Source: Capillidium heterosporum (lineage: Eukaryota; Entomophthoromycota; Entomophthoromycetes; Entomophthorales; Capillidiaceae). Taken from it: a stretch of 64,000 nucleotides of DNA. A program made the position numbers and the translations under genes. Location of the stretch: positions 62,001 to 126,000 of the forward strand of contig WBMQ01000016.1 of the NCBI GenBank assembly GCA_016630905.1, read 5' to 3'. Positions 10,724 to 22,046 of this stretch are shown piece after piece. The notes under the pieces were generated by a model, which was given only the letters and a program-made list of their open reading frames with translations, had not been told where the DNA came from and made no database searches. The stretch's first letter is position 1. The number at the start of each line of letters is the position of its first letter.

Positions 10724-12597
10724 ATGAGCTCACTACTAATACGACCGCTCTCCCACCCCAAGCAACTTTTATTAATTCTATTTAATCTAGCCTTCTTATA
10801 CAACTACCGCAACCAAATTTTTTCTATATTTCAAACCAACATCCTCAAAACGGAAACTACTAAACCAACATTTACAACTTCACCAAACGTAATACCTAAT
10901 CAGCTTGAACTTTCCAACTTTGGATTAGGTACTTTATACACCAACCGACAATTATCTAAATCCAACGACACTTTATGGGTGGCACGACAAGATTTAGTAG
11001 TACAAACCTTCCAACATGCCTTTAAAAACTACTACAATTTCGCTTGGGGTAAAGATGAGTACCATCCCATGTCAAAACGTGGCTCCAACTTTATAACTTC
11101 GGGGTCTGGCATAGGCTTAACGATCATCGACGCTCTAGACACTGCTATCCTCATGGGTTTGGAGGAGGAATTCAACTTGAGTATAGATTGGATCAATAGA
11201 AATTTAACTTTTGATCAAGATGGGCATGTCAACGTTTTTGAAACCAACATTCGACTACTAGGTGGTTTACTGGGTGCGCACTTTTTGACACAAGGCAACT
11301 ATTCTATTTTACTAGAAAAGGCCAAGGACCTAGGCTATCGGCTAGTAAAAAGCTTCAACTCCAGCCAACCTTGTATCAACTTCCCGACAATTAACTTGAA
11401 GACGGGGCAGCCACAACTGGAATTCACGACGTCGACGGCCGAAGTTATGACGTTACAGCTAGAGTTCAAGTATCTAAGTTATTTAACTGAAGAGGATCTA
11501 TTTTGGCAACGCGCTGAGGACTTAGTGGATATGATTGATAAGCTTACAAAGTTGGATGGATTGGTACCAATATACCTAGAGTTTGTAAAACTTATATGTA
11601 TATATATTTATCATTATTATTAGCGTGGAGAAAGGCACTTTTGTAGGGCCTGAGATTCGATTGGGATCGCGTGGAGACAGCTACTATGGTAATCCATTTT
11701 GACATTCTTACCTTTAACTTTTTAGAGTACCTATTGAAACAGTACCTACAGACGAATCGCACCCAACCCAAGTACCTACGCATGTACTTGGAATCCATAC
11801 AGGGGATCCTAACCCACCTGGTTGGGTACTCTGAGCCCAACCACCTCCTCTACATCGGAGAACTTAGCTTATATGACCCCGATACCTTGATCCCCAAGAT
11901 GGATCACTTGGTATGCTTTTTACCCGGTACCCTCATCCTAGGTGTCACTGACGGTGCCTTACTCAATCGTGATGAGCTCTCCAGCTTCGATAAACAGGTC
12001 GTAGAAGTAGCAGAGAATTTAACGCATACCTGCTGGTTGAGCTACACTATGCATCCGACTTCTTTGGCGGCTGAGATTACAATGTTCAACACTAATTCCA
12101 ACATCACTCAAGGTTCTTCCAAAGATAAAGATATGTACGTCAAGCCGTTGGATCGTCATAATATACTGCGTCCTGAAACTATTGAATCTTTGTTTATTAT
12201 GTACCGTACGACTGGAAACCCCAAATATAGGTACTTTTTTGCTTTAAAGCTTGCTTTGTGTTAAATTTTATTTTTCATAAATAGGGAATGGGGTTGGGAG
12301 ATGTTCCAAGCCTTCCAGCAATATGCTAAAGTGGAGTTTGGGTATACGAGCTTGTCTGATGTTACTGTCATCCCACCTTTTTTGGACGACAAGATGGAAA
12401 CTTTCTTTTTGGTAACTTTTTTACTTTTTGTGACTTTATACTGAGTTGTATCGATGTATGATGATGTCTAGGCGGAAACTTTGAAGTACTTTTATCTCTT
12501 GTTCGCAGACGAAAAGTTCTTGGATCTAAGGCGTACTGTTATCAATACAGAAGCGCACATTCTACCTAGATTTCAATCTCCAGCACAATTCTTCTAA
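10724..12597 (+). CDS. GH47 class I alpha-1,2-mannosidase, copy 1 (five exons)
   Basis: Type II membrane glycosidase trimming alpha-1,2-mannose from N-glycans in the ER/Golgi. Exons 10724-11580, 11624-11688, 11726-12230, 12285-12411 and 12472-12597 join to 559 residues. An N-terminal signal anchor (L-L-L-I-L-F-N-L-A-F-L) is followed by a stem and the GH47 barrel. Visible motifs: W-G-K-D-E-Y-H-P, I-I-D-A-L-D-T-A, F-E-T-N-I-R-L-L-G-G-L, S-R-G-D-S-Y-Y-E-Y-L-L-K, S-L-A-A-E-I, L-R-P-E-T-I-E-S-L-F and the terminal N-T-E-A-H that supplies the calcium-binding Thr. Intron 1 needs an unusual GTTTGT donor at 11581. Copy 2 at 19.7-21.4 kb lacks introns 3 and 4. The C-terminal motif favours an active Mns1/Golgi-type enzyme over an EDEM-like protein. 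Confidence 0.94.
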
Positions 12598-13258
12598 AGC
12601 TCGAGGTACTTTTAAAGATATTGTTAGTTCATATAAAAGTGATGGATCAATATTATGCAAATGGTATGATCAAATGAGATATGCATCAACTAGCTTAATA
12701 ATGTTGAATAGTCTGGTTGCTGTATATATAGCTGGAGCACTTTTTAAACGCTATACTAAATTTGGAGCTGCTGTATTCTTTTAAAATTTATAATTTCTCG
12801 ATATAATGCGAAGGATTTTGTTTTTAATAGACTAACTGTACAGTGCATATATGGTTGAAGGTTCAAGAATAATTGATAGGACATTAGCAACTTCCGATGG
12901 ATTATTCAAACTTACTTTCAGGTAAGCTATAGGATGCATCTTCAAAAGCAATCCATCACAATTTTATTGAGCGAATGTTGACCTTATAACAGTAGCATAC
13001 CTGTACTGTACTATATCAGAGTATGCTCTAATCAATACCTGATGAATTAAATCAAAAATTCCAGTATATATATACTTGATTCAAATAAGATGTGCTTATA
13101 TATTAACAGAGATAGTTAGCTTGTAGAAATTCAAGCGGAAATTAAAAATGCCATTCGATATGGAACTATATAGTATAGTTTAATAAAAAAGAAAAATAAC
13201 AAGTACAAGAACAAAACTAACTACTGATAATAAACATTTTATATATGCTGGTATATAT
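12598..13258. other. Intergenic between convergent genes
   Basis: AT-rich spacer between the convergent GH47 copy 1 and GST genes. Nothing else seen. Confidence 0.45.
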
Positions 13259-14352
13259 TTAAGCTTCGACTTTAGGTTCGTCCAAATCTAAATTTTAAAA
13301 AGTTAGAAATATAAAAGTTAAAATATCTTACTGGGTCCGTTGTAGAGAGGTACGACCTGAGTAGGGTTATAGGCGGTATGACTCATGTAGTAGTGCTTCT
13401 TGATGTGCTCCATGTTGATAGTGTCCTTGATACCAGGTAGCTGGTAAATTCTTCTCAACCATTGCAAGATATTGGGATAACCGAACCCAATCGTCTTCAA
13501 ATTACACTTGAAATGACCGTGGTAAACAGGATCGAACCGTAAAACAGTAGTAAAGAGACGAATATCAGCTTCCGTCAGCTGGTTACCTACCAAGTACTTG
13601 GCATTGCTGAGAATAGCTTCTACCTTCTCTAAACCTTCAAAGACACGAACGACGTTGGATTCGTAGGCAGCTTGCGTAGTAGCGAACCCGGACTTGTAGA
13701 CACCGTTGTTGATCGTGTCGTAGATCCACTCGTTGACTTGATCGATTTCAGACTTCAAATTGTCGGGGTAGTAGGTTACACCTTGGACTTCCTTGGGTAA
13801 AAGATGGTCAAAGGCACTGTTGAACATACGGATGATTTCTGAAGACTCGTTGTTGACGATGGTGTTCAATTTTTTGTCCCAGAGTACGGGGACAGTGAAG
13901 CGAGCTATAAAGTTTTTATAAATAAAAGATTTAAAAAGTAAAGTAATTACCATTGTACTCGGGTTCAGCCTTGAAATAGATTTCTCTAATACGTTTAGTA
14001 CCGTTTATACTGTCAGGGATAGAACCAGGGCACTCCTCTTCAGTACTGAACTTCCAGCCTTGTTTGTCCATAAAATAGTCAACGACAGAAACACCGATAA
14101 TACTATCCAACTTCTTCAAGGAACGTACTATCATAGTACGGTGGGCCCAAGGGCAAGCGTGAGAGACGTATAGGTGGTAACGGTCCCTGAAAATTAAATG
14201 TAAATAAAACTAATCGAAATTTTGGCTTACTTCTCAGCGGCAAATTTGGCGTTGGGGTCGGCACTGACGTGGTCACGGAAGCTGGAGACTTGGCGTTTGA
14301 ACTCACCGTCGGTGGCGGCGAAGGGCTTCTCAGAGTTGTGGACTTCAGGCAT
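13259..14352 (-). CDS. Ecm4/omega-like glutathione S-transferase (glutathionyl-hydroquinone reductase family)
   Basis: Cys-type GST of the Ecm4/Gto family, which reduces glutathionyl-hydroquinones and has thioltransferase activity. Exons 14231-14352, 13951-14186, 13332-13904 and 13259-13287 join to 319 residues; introns are 44-46 nt. The active-site Cys lies in H-A-C-P-W-A-H-R, typical of this family, followed by the cis-Pro segment F-T-V-P-V-L-W-D and E-S-S-E-I-I-R. The C-terminal helical domain includes V-G-N-Q-L-T-E-A-D-I-R-L-F. An in-frame ATG at 14442 would add a basic leader resembling a mitochondrial presequence. The TATA box lies only 9 nt above that ATG, so 14352 is the more likely start. 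An alternative start giving dual localisation cannot be excluded. Confidence 0.93.
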
Positions 14353-14450
14353 CTTGGTTATAAAATTGAATTTGTAGATTTGGATAGGTCGTAATCGTTT
14401 AGGGCTGCTGTTGAAAAGATTTAGTTGTCTAAGAAGCTTCATACTACTTC

Positions 14451-14457
14451 TTTTATA
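14451..14457 (-). promoter_or_regulatory. TATA box of the Ecm4-like GST gene
   Basis: Read on the minus strand, TATAAAA lies about 100 nt before the ATG at 14352 and 9 nt before the ATG at 14442. This spacing favours the downstream start. Confidence 0.6.
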
Positions 14458-15417
14458 CTCTCGGCTTCGTCTTTATAAGGCTTTGATGATATCAGTTGTC
14501 TTTATAAACCTGGCCCGTGCTGACTAAGCTGACAAATCCTTCATTACATTGATTACGGATTAAGTTCAGCTCATTGGTTACCAATTTTCATCCTTAAAAT
14601 TTCAAGAAACCTGTCAATTCTTTTGGAATTTGATGAGCTCCAATTAGTAATTGGGCGATTAGAACTTTGAGAGACGTCATCAGCACTATTAGAAATTGGA
14701 TAAACTGCTCAAGTTTAGTCAACCGACTTTTTGATGCTTTGCGGAGATACAACAAAGGTATAAGGCATATCCGTATCCTTGGATGCCTTTATAGCGCTGT
14801 TAAAATATGCAGAGATATCCAAAGACTTGTAAGCAAGCGGCAGTCAAATAAGCTGGTTGGACTTTTATATTAAACAAATGAATAATTGTAGGCTTAATAC
14901 ACAATACCTCTGTCTCGAAATAGATTCCACACTTTATTTAAAATATTGAAAGCAGTACCTTTTAGAGAAATAACAAGAACTTGCAATTCTAAATCTACTA
15001 ATATTTGTAAAACGTTATACTATATTGATTTTCAATGTCTAATGCATATATATACATGTAGGCTAAGCTTAGAAACTTGGATCATTTCATAGCATTTGTC
15101 TCTAAAGAAAATCCGATATATTAGAAAGCTGATATAAAATAAACTTTCCTAGATTCAACATCCAGCACTAACATCATTACTATCAAGTTAACATGACGTT
15201 ACAACTTCATCTTGCTGATAGGAACGTGCTAATTTAGCAGTAGGATTCAAAAATTAATTGTAAACTATCTTGGATTTACTAAATGTTAGGTTGCAGACTA
15301 AATCCGAACAGTAGCTTGTCATTTTAAAAAGAATACAAAGCAAACTTCCTGTAAGAATGTTCATACAATCTTGGAGGATGGACGAAAAACAGTGTTCAAG
15401 ATGAAAAAGATATTAAA
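14458..15417. other. Intergenic, upstream of the GST gene
   Basis: An open stretch of 68 codons at 14667-14873 has no recognisable domain and no coding support. Otherwise AT-rich. Confidence 0.4.
15404..15408 (-). terminator. Pol III terminator of tRNA-Ala
   Basis: Five T residues on the minus strand, 9 nt past the tRNA 3' end, as expected for RNA polymerase III termination. Confidence 0.65.
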
Positions 15418-15490
15418 TGGAGCTGCAGGGTTTCGATCCCCGTGCCTCTCGCATGCAAAGCGAGCGCTCTACCAATTGAGCTACAACCCC
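15418..15490 (-). tRNA. tRNA-Ala (anticodon UGC), no intron
   Basis: A 73-nt cloverleaf on the minus strand. The acceptor stem pairs GGGGTTG with CAGCTCC and carries the G3-U70 wobble pair that defines alanine tRNA. The D arm includes TAGCTC...GGTAGAGC. The anticodon TGC (15455-15457) sits in loop TTTGCAT on a GCTCGC/GCGAG stem. The T arm holds the B box GGGATCGAAACCC. The discriminator base is A. CCA is not encoded, as usual in eukaryotes. Confidence 0.97.
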
Positions 15491-15928
15491 ATACGAAATC
15501 TCACATTTTTAGTTCTATAAACAAAATTAACTTATCCAATTATAGATAGGAAATTGGTCAAATGGCTCACCTTTAAAACCAGTTCTATATAGCTTTATAA
15601 GTTTAGTTGGATCGAGTTGAATCGAATTTAACATTAGTTTAAAAGAGCATGGGTTTCCAAGTTTCTAGATAGCCACATCGTAATCAAAGCAAAAAGTATA
15701 CAATATAATTATTATATAAATTTGCACCTATATTTCAAGTAGCTTTTCTGTGCCTTCACATAGAAATGAACTTGCCTTTCAACAAATCTTTTTCAGGGTC
15801 ATCTGAGTTCTATAAATATTAGGGTTCAAATTTGATGTTGGAAGCTAGATATCTGAGCGCTTTATCCTAAAGTATTCGCCATATTTTCACTTCGGAACAT
15901 ACTATTTATAAATTATTAAAACCTGGTG
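15491..15928. other. Intergenic
   Basis: Spacer between the tRNA and the acetyltransferase promoter. No feature seen. Confidence 0.4.
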
Positions 15929-15936
15929 TATAAAAG
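15929..15936 (+). promoter_or_regulatory. TATA box of the GNAT gene
   Basis: TATAAAAG, 43 nt before the first ATG at 15979. Confidence 0.7.
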
Positions 15937-15978
15937 CACCACACAAACCTTTAATCCCCTTTCATCTTTTCAAAAACA

Positions 15979-16650
15979 ATGATGGCCAACAACTTAGTTC
16001 AAACAGCAGAAGTCAAAGATTTAGTTATCCTCAAAGGATCTCGGATAATATTGAAACCGGTTCACCCAGACGACGCTCAGGAGCTATTTCAACTATATAC
16101 CGACCCCAAGGCTATGCAAAATCTACCTTGGATAGCTAAAATTCACCGTGGTGGCTTCACTTTACAGGACAGCCAAACTAAAATCGACAACTACATCCAA
16201 GGACAAAAGTCCAACTCCCTTTTACCTTTCCACGCTTTCTTAAAGGATTCTCAAGGCGAACCATCTCAGTTCATCGGCTGTGTAGGTTACTACCACATTG
16301 AACTCGACAACTTTTACGCAACGGTAGGAATTATCTTGAAGGAAGAGTATCAAAAATCGGGGTACGGTACTGAATGTCTTTATTTAACTTTGAAGTACGG
16401 ATTCGAAAAATTGAAATTCAATAAGGTAGCCTTCGAAACTTCTGCCCAAAACAAAAGTATGCGAAGTTGGTGTGAAAAAGTTGCCAAATCTGAGTTGGAG
16501 TCAGTTGCTAAAGACAGAGTCTTCGATGGTAAAGTCTTCCATGATCTATGTGCTTACCCACTATATCTGAAGGATTGGGAAGATACAGTGAAGCCAAGTA
16601 TATTGGGTAGGTTAGAAGATGGACTTAAAGCTAAGTTCGTAGAGGAATAA
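15979..16650 (+). CDS. GNAT-family N-acetyltransferase (RimJ/RimL type)
   Basis: Acetyl-CoA-dependent N-acyltransferase of the Acetyltransf_3 (RimJ/RimL) group, 223 residues in a single exon. The N-terminal strand and helix read R-I-I-L-K-P-V-H-P-D-D-A-Q-E-L-F, followed by the strand segment F-I-G-C-V-G-Y-Y. Motif A is I-I-L-K-E-E-Y-Q-K-S-G-Y-G-T-E, where the Q-x-x-G-x-G/A-like turn binds the CoA pyrophosphate. The helix L-K-Y-G-F-E-K-L and strand K-V-A-F-E-T complete the core. A second ATG directly follows the first, so the start may be 15982. The substrate cannot be told; members acetylate protein N-termini, polyamines or antibiotics. A TATA box lies upstream, with no introns. Confidence 0.88.
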   Translation: MMANNLVQTAEVKDLVILKGSRIILKPVHPDDAQELFQLYTDPKAMQNLPWIAKIHRGGFTLQDSQTKIDNYIQGQKSNSLLPFHAFLKDSQGEPSQFIGCVGYYHIELDNFYATVGIILKEEYQKSGYGTECLYLTLKYGFEKLKFNKVAFETSAQNKSMRSWCEKVAKSELESVAKDRVFDGKVFHDLCAYPLYLKDWEDTVKPSILGRLEDGLKAKFVEE

Positions 16651-17164
16651 ATGTATGTTTAAAATATTTTTTCCTTATAGAGGTGATTATATTAGTGGTT
16701 TTAAAAATATATATAGGCTATTTCGATAGTTCTTATTTAATTAACATCAACAAGTAAGTTGACCACTCAGGTCCATTCCTGTTTTCAAAACTTCATGGAG
16801 TATTATATAAGAAAAAGCAATACAAAGGTGTTAATTGCTTTTCATTATCGAAATAACTGGCCCATTTCTTAAGCTACTCTTCAACTCCAGCAACTTGATG
16901 CCATCCTCATCAGATTTTCAAACTTCAAATATCTGGTGATGGCTTGCTTTGTAACTACACAGTTCCAGATTATAGGCGCAATAATCTCAAATATAAAGCT
17001 TTATTAGGTCATTTAATTTGGAATTATGGGTTAATCATATCCCATCTGCAAAAAGATGGCGCAGCCTATAATCAACATACATTAACACTTTGGTTGGCAA
17101 TTGTCAGTTTAGATAGCAAATTCAAGAAACTTGAATCCTCCACGTACTTGAATATCCAAAGGCT
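16651..17164. other. Intergenic
   Basis: An open stretch at 16944-17198 runs across the TATA box of the next gene and shows no domain, so it was not called. Confidence 0.4.
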
Positions 17165-17172
17165 TATAAAAA
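17165..17172 (+). promoter_or_regulatory. TATA box of F-box/LRR copy 1
   Basis: TATAAAAA, 41 nt before the ATG at 17213. Copy 2 has TATAAA at nearly the same distance. Confidence 0.65.
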
Positions 17173-17212
17173 CCAAAGATGCTACCAACCTAAACTGAAA
17201 AGCAACACCAAC

Positions 17213-18854
17213 ATGGTAGATTTCAACTCTGAAAAGTTCGATTTCTTCTGGCACCAAATACTTGAACTACTCCCAGTGAAGACACGGCTGAGCTTTCGCC
17301 ATTTGAATCGTAATTTTGACAAGCTGACGGTAATAGCAACTTGGAGAAAGGTGCAGAGAGATACGTACCAACTATTCAACTTTATACCCCTTATGAAACG
17401 CTACAGCAAGTCGATAGTCCGTATAGAGAAGCATGAGGCTAGAAAGTATCCAAGATCAACCACATCTTTTATGATTAAAGCATGTCGAAATTTGATCTAC
17501 TTGGACGAACTCGACTTGAACTTCAAACCTCTTATACAACTTTCGACATTTTGGCCCAGTCTAAAGTATCTAAAATTGGAGTGCGATTACCAGTCTTTGA
17601 CCCAAAGCTTTCCAGCCATCCTCCTCCTCACTAAGCTAAAGACTTTGCATATGGAAACAAGTATTGGGCACTGGACGATCCCTCAGCCTGACCTTGCTTT
17701 TATGAAGCAATTGGACGAGACTAAACTTGAACACCTAATATTTAATGCTAAATGTGTAGCGTCGTCGAACTTGGATTCCTTCCCAACTAGGCTCGTCAGC
17801 TTAAGTATAACTACTAGACTCCTTTTTCGATTCCCCACTTCTACGTTCATTCCACCTACTCAATCCCAAACAATAACCTATATCCCCTTTCCTAATTTCG
17901 ATAGGCCTATGCTCAACTTAAAGCATCTGAAACTTAACATAGATCCCTACCCTTACGAATGCCCCTTTGAAGGTTGGGACCTCCATCTATCCCCTTCCAA
18001 CTTTCCTAAACTTGAATCATTGATACTAGGCACCACTGTCTTTGGAGCTACTAATTCTTTGTTTGGTATCAAGCTTCCTACCAAATGCCCCGTCTACCCC
18101 CAACTTAAATTGATAAAGCTACCTAAATTCCTCAGCTCTACCACTTTGACCCAGTTAGCGACACTAGCACCTAAACTAACCAACTTGAACCTGGCCAACA
18201 ACCATAATGTTGATAACTTGGTGGTGACAACTTTGTTGGAAAAACTATCGCATCTACGCTACTTGAACATAAGCTGTTGTAATATTAACGATCAAGCTTT
18301 CGCTTCACCTCAAAATTTAGGTCAAGTTCCTGACTCTAAGCTTCATTACCTCAAAATACGTCAGGTCCGTCAATTAGGACCAAAGTTCCTAGATTTTATC
18401 TTGAAGACAGCTGATCAACTACGATACTTAGATGTGAACCAAGCTCAATTCATCGAATCGATAGAACCTTCCAGCCCACTATACTTCCATCACAACTTCG
18501 GCTCATAACTTGCCTTTGCAATCCATAGTGCAACGTATCCGAAATCGTCCAATCCAATGGGTCGGTCTGGACTGTGCTGGCTGTCCTGCTTTTGAATGTT
18601 CTATCTACGACTTAGTGGTAACTGATCAATTACCCAAATTGCGTCATCTCATCATCCATAATATAGTCGACTCATCTGACCAAGAGCCTGATACAAATCA
18701 AAATTGGAATGGTATATCAAGCTACCATGTAAGGAGTATACTAAGTCATCTGGAAGACCTCAGTTTGATTACCGAAAGTAGCTCTAGATTTTCTTCCAAC
18801 AAGGAGCTCCTTCCTAACTTTTTTAAGGATCAGGATACAGACTTTGAGGTATAA
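17213..18854 (+). pseudogene. F-box/LRR protein, copy 1 (one frameshift)
   Basis: Member of a three-gene family in this window that starts M-V-D-F-N-S-E. The N-terminal 40 residues look like a divergent F-box (F-F-W-H-Q-I-L-E-L-L-P-V-K-T-R-L), ending in W-R-K-V. About 450 residues of leucine-rich repeats follow, for example L-T-N-L-N-L-A-N-N and L-R-Y-L-N-I-S-C-C. F-box/LRR proteins usually bring substrates to an SCF ubiquitin ligase. The reading frame breaks near 18470-18490: the first frame stops at 18508 and the rest (N-L-P-L-Q to the end) continues one base further on. The intact copy 3 (43.7 kb) has no such break. It is therefore a young pseudogene or carries a single-base assembly error. 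No introns. Confidence 0.8.
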
Positions 18855-19671
18855 ATTGAAAGGACTAGAGGTACATCGATCTAGGTCAAGGTAGCATTAT
18901 TTTTTCCTGTCATTGGAGCTTGAAGTTCATCTGCTACTTATTCAAATAAACAAGCTTATAGTTTTTTACAATGGGGTTTGGGAAGATATCTTTATTTTTT
19001 AATACATAGTAGTATAAGTTTCTGTAAGGCTTTATTAAACTTTTCAAGATACAAGTACTGTAGATCAATATGTAATTAAATGTTCAATAGAGGCTTCTGT
19101 ACATCTGCTTTACATTGTTTTCATCTGTCCAAATGCTCCGAAAATTTACTATTTCTTCAGCTTGAGCTAGAGTAGCTTTTGAATGGATGTAGCTAAACAT
19201 ATAGTTTTTATATGGCATTCGGTAGTACTGTTTGGAGGTAGAAAGGCTGTTATATTGATCTTTATGTAACCATTAGTGTTTGCAATAAAATTAGTGATGC
19301 CAACCTGCTCAATGTCCTTTGAACTGTCGGCACCAATGTACTAAGTTTTAGTAGTCCGTTTTATAAGATGAAAATTTAGAGTATTAAACGTAGCACATCT
19401 ATTGTAATATCAGCAAAGCGCATCTTTGCCATTCTAAATTAAACTTTGATAACAGTAGCTTTGGTATAGGTAGTGTATAAGGCAATGATAAACATTAAAG
19501 CTTATTCAATTTAAAGTGCGCTTTTAAAGTTAGTGTTCTTTTATTGATCCTACAGTTATTCCAGAACAAATCGACAAACATCAGCATCAATAAGTGATGC
19601 TTTTAAACATCCATATACAAATGATCCTACATACTTTAATAAATCCATCAGTCTAAAATATGTACCAGATT
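18855..19671. other. Intergenic between convergent genes
   Basis: AT-rich 3' flanks of F-box/LRR copy 1 and GH47 copy 2. No gene seen. Confidence 0.45.
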
Positions 19672-21447
19672 TTAGAACTGATTCAACGGTAAGAACCTAG
19701 GGAATATATGTGCCTCTGTATTGATAACAACTTTCTTCAAATCGACAAACTTCTCATCAGAGAATAATAAATAAAAATACTTCAAAGTTTCAGCCAAAAA
19801 GAAAGTTTCCATCTTGTCGCTATGGGTAGGTTGAGTTGTAGTAACGTCAGCCAAGTTACTGAACCCAAACTCAACTCTAGTATAATTTTGGAACGCTTGG
19901 AACATAAGCCAACCGTACTCCCTATATTTGATATCACCAGTAATTCGGTACATATAGAAGAGGGATTCAACAGTCTCTGGTCTCAAAATGTTGTGACGAT
20001 CACCCGATTTGACGTACATATCTTGGATATCTTTTCCATCCGTGGCTGGATCAGTGTTAAACATAGTTATTTCGGCAGCTAGGGAAGTGGGGTGCATGCT
20101 GTAGGTAAGCCAACAGGTTTCCATCAAATTCTCAGCCAAGGTGACAACTTGTTTCTCTAAACTGCCAAGTTCTTGACGTTTGAGTAAGGCACCGTTGGTG
20201 ACACCTAGCATGAGAGTACCAGGTAGAAAACAGACGAGATGATCCATCTTAGGGGTAAAGGTGTTGGGACTATCTGAATTAATTTCCCCAATGAAGAGGT
20301 GGCGGTTAGGTTGCGTATAGCCGACTAGATAGGTCATGATCCCGCCCAAAGATTCTTGGTACATGCGTTGGTACTTGGGCTGTGAACGATCCGTTTGCAA
20401 GTACTGTTTCAACAGGTATTCTAAGGCATCTAAAGTCAAACCAATAATATAAAATACAATATATTACCGTAGTAGCTATCACCACGCGATCCCAATCGTA
20501 TCTCATTGCCAACAAAGGTACCACTTTCAACACTATCAAAAAATGTAAGTAGCCTTGTACATTAATCCGCCTTACTCCATATGTATCGGTACTAATCCAT
20601 CCAACTTCTTAAGCTTATCAACTAGGTCAACCAAATCCTCTGCTCTAGTCCAGAACAAGTCCTCCTGTATTAAATAACTCAAGTATTTGAACTCTAGCTG
20701 CAAAGTCATAACTTCAGCGGTCGAAGTCTGCGATTCCAACTGAAATTGGCCTGTCTTTAAATTGATAGTCGGGTAGTTGACACAAGGCTGGCTTTTAGGG
20801 AAGCTTTTTAAGAGGCGGTGTCCTAAGTCTTTAGCTCGATCCAGCAGTACGGGATGCGAACCTTGCGTCAAAAAGTCAGCACCCAATAATCCTCCTAAAA
20901 GTCGGATGTTGGTCTCAAAAACGTTGACGTATCCATCTTGGTCGAAGGTTAAAGTTCGGTTGATCCAATCTAAACTCAAGTTGAACTCTTCCTCCAGGCC
21001 CATAAGGATAGCAGTATCTAAGGCATCGATTATAGTTAACCCAATGCCATCGCCCACGAAATTGGTTCCAGTTTTTGAGATAGGATGGTATTCATCTTTT
21101 CCCCAAGCGTACTGGTGGTAGTTGTTAAAGGCATGTTGGAAGGCTTCAACTACCGCATCCTGCCTCGAAGCCCATAGTCGGTCCTTAGGCTTGGAAAGCT
21201 TGCGGTTGCTCTTTAAGGTTCCTAAACTGTAGTGAGAAGGTTCAAGTTGATCGGGGATCGAGGCTGGAGGTCTTGTAACGCTTCGTTTAGAGTTAATAGC
21301 GTTGAGTTGGAAGGTCGTCAGAAACTCAAATCGGTAGACAACTAGTATTACCAAGACAACTACGATGAGTAGTAGCTGTTTGGGGTGGGTGAACGAACGT
21401 ATCGATAACATATTTTTGGTGGGGAAACTCTTCTGATTGCTACTCAA
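19672..21447 (-). CDS. GH47 class I alpha-1,2-mannosidase, copy 2 (three exons)
   Basis: Paralogue of the enzyme at 10.7 kb, with the same fold and expected reaction (trimming alpha-1,2-mannose of N-glycans in the secretory pathway). Exons 20576-21447, 20468-20532 and 19672-20420 give 561 residues; the third exon could instead start at 20429, adding three residues. The signal anchor reads L-L-L-I-V-V-V-L-V-I-L-V-V. Catalytic-region motifs are conserved: W-G-K-D-E-Y-H-P, D-A-L-D-T-A, L-G-G-L-L-G, R-G-D-S-Y-Y, S-L-A-A-E-I, L-R-P-E-T-V-E-S-L-F and N-T-E-A-H. Introns 1 and 2 match copy 1 exactly in position and phase. Introns 3 and 4 are absent without trace. Both copies look functional. No clear TATA box. 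Confidence 0.94.
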
Positions 21448-22046
21448 TACAACTCTTTTCTTCTCACCTGATAGAGGTTTTCATCTTGATCCTTTCAAAA
21501 CCATTAAATATCTAAATCGGAGTTTCCGAAAGGTGTAACTTATTCAGTGCAATTAGTATCATTCTAAAAAGGAAATTCCTGACTTTTGTGGTAAATGAAA
21601 ATCCAAATTGGAGCACTTAGCCAATGAATGTGCATTATAACTTGAAAAATTTTCAAAGTTTCCGTTTGTGTATTTCTAGTTCATCTGATTTAGTTTATGA
21701 TTGCCAACAATTGGTTTATAAGTGTACAATTTATAACGAAACCTAGACACTTCAAAAAGTAGTGCTTCCTTGCACAGCTATAATGAGAAAAGAACTTAAA
21801 GTACAACTATTAAACAGTGCAACTTATATCCAATCACATGTACTTTAAATCTTCCTTTCAGAACTGAAGATCATAGGAGTTCTAAACTCCACAACGAGCT
21901 ACGTATAAAATTTGAAAATTTAAGCTTTGTTGCGTAGTAGTAAATTCAAGAACTGTATTACTAATACAAATACCTCTTTCAAAAGCATCCAATCGTCCAA
22001 ATGCAAAAGTCACCTTTCTCAGTCCAACAACTCCAACTTCTAAAAG
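21448..22046. other. Intergenic, divergent promoter region
   Basis: Lies between the divergent GH47 copy 2 and the DNA glycosylase. No other feature recognised. Confidence 0.45.

Noticed and set aside
14667-14873. 68-residue open frame upstream of the GST gene
   Set aside because: No domain, no promoter box, no supporting codon pattern.
16944-17198. 84-residue open frame before F-box/LRR copy 1
   Set aside because: Overlaps the TATA box and leader of the F-box gene and has no domain.
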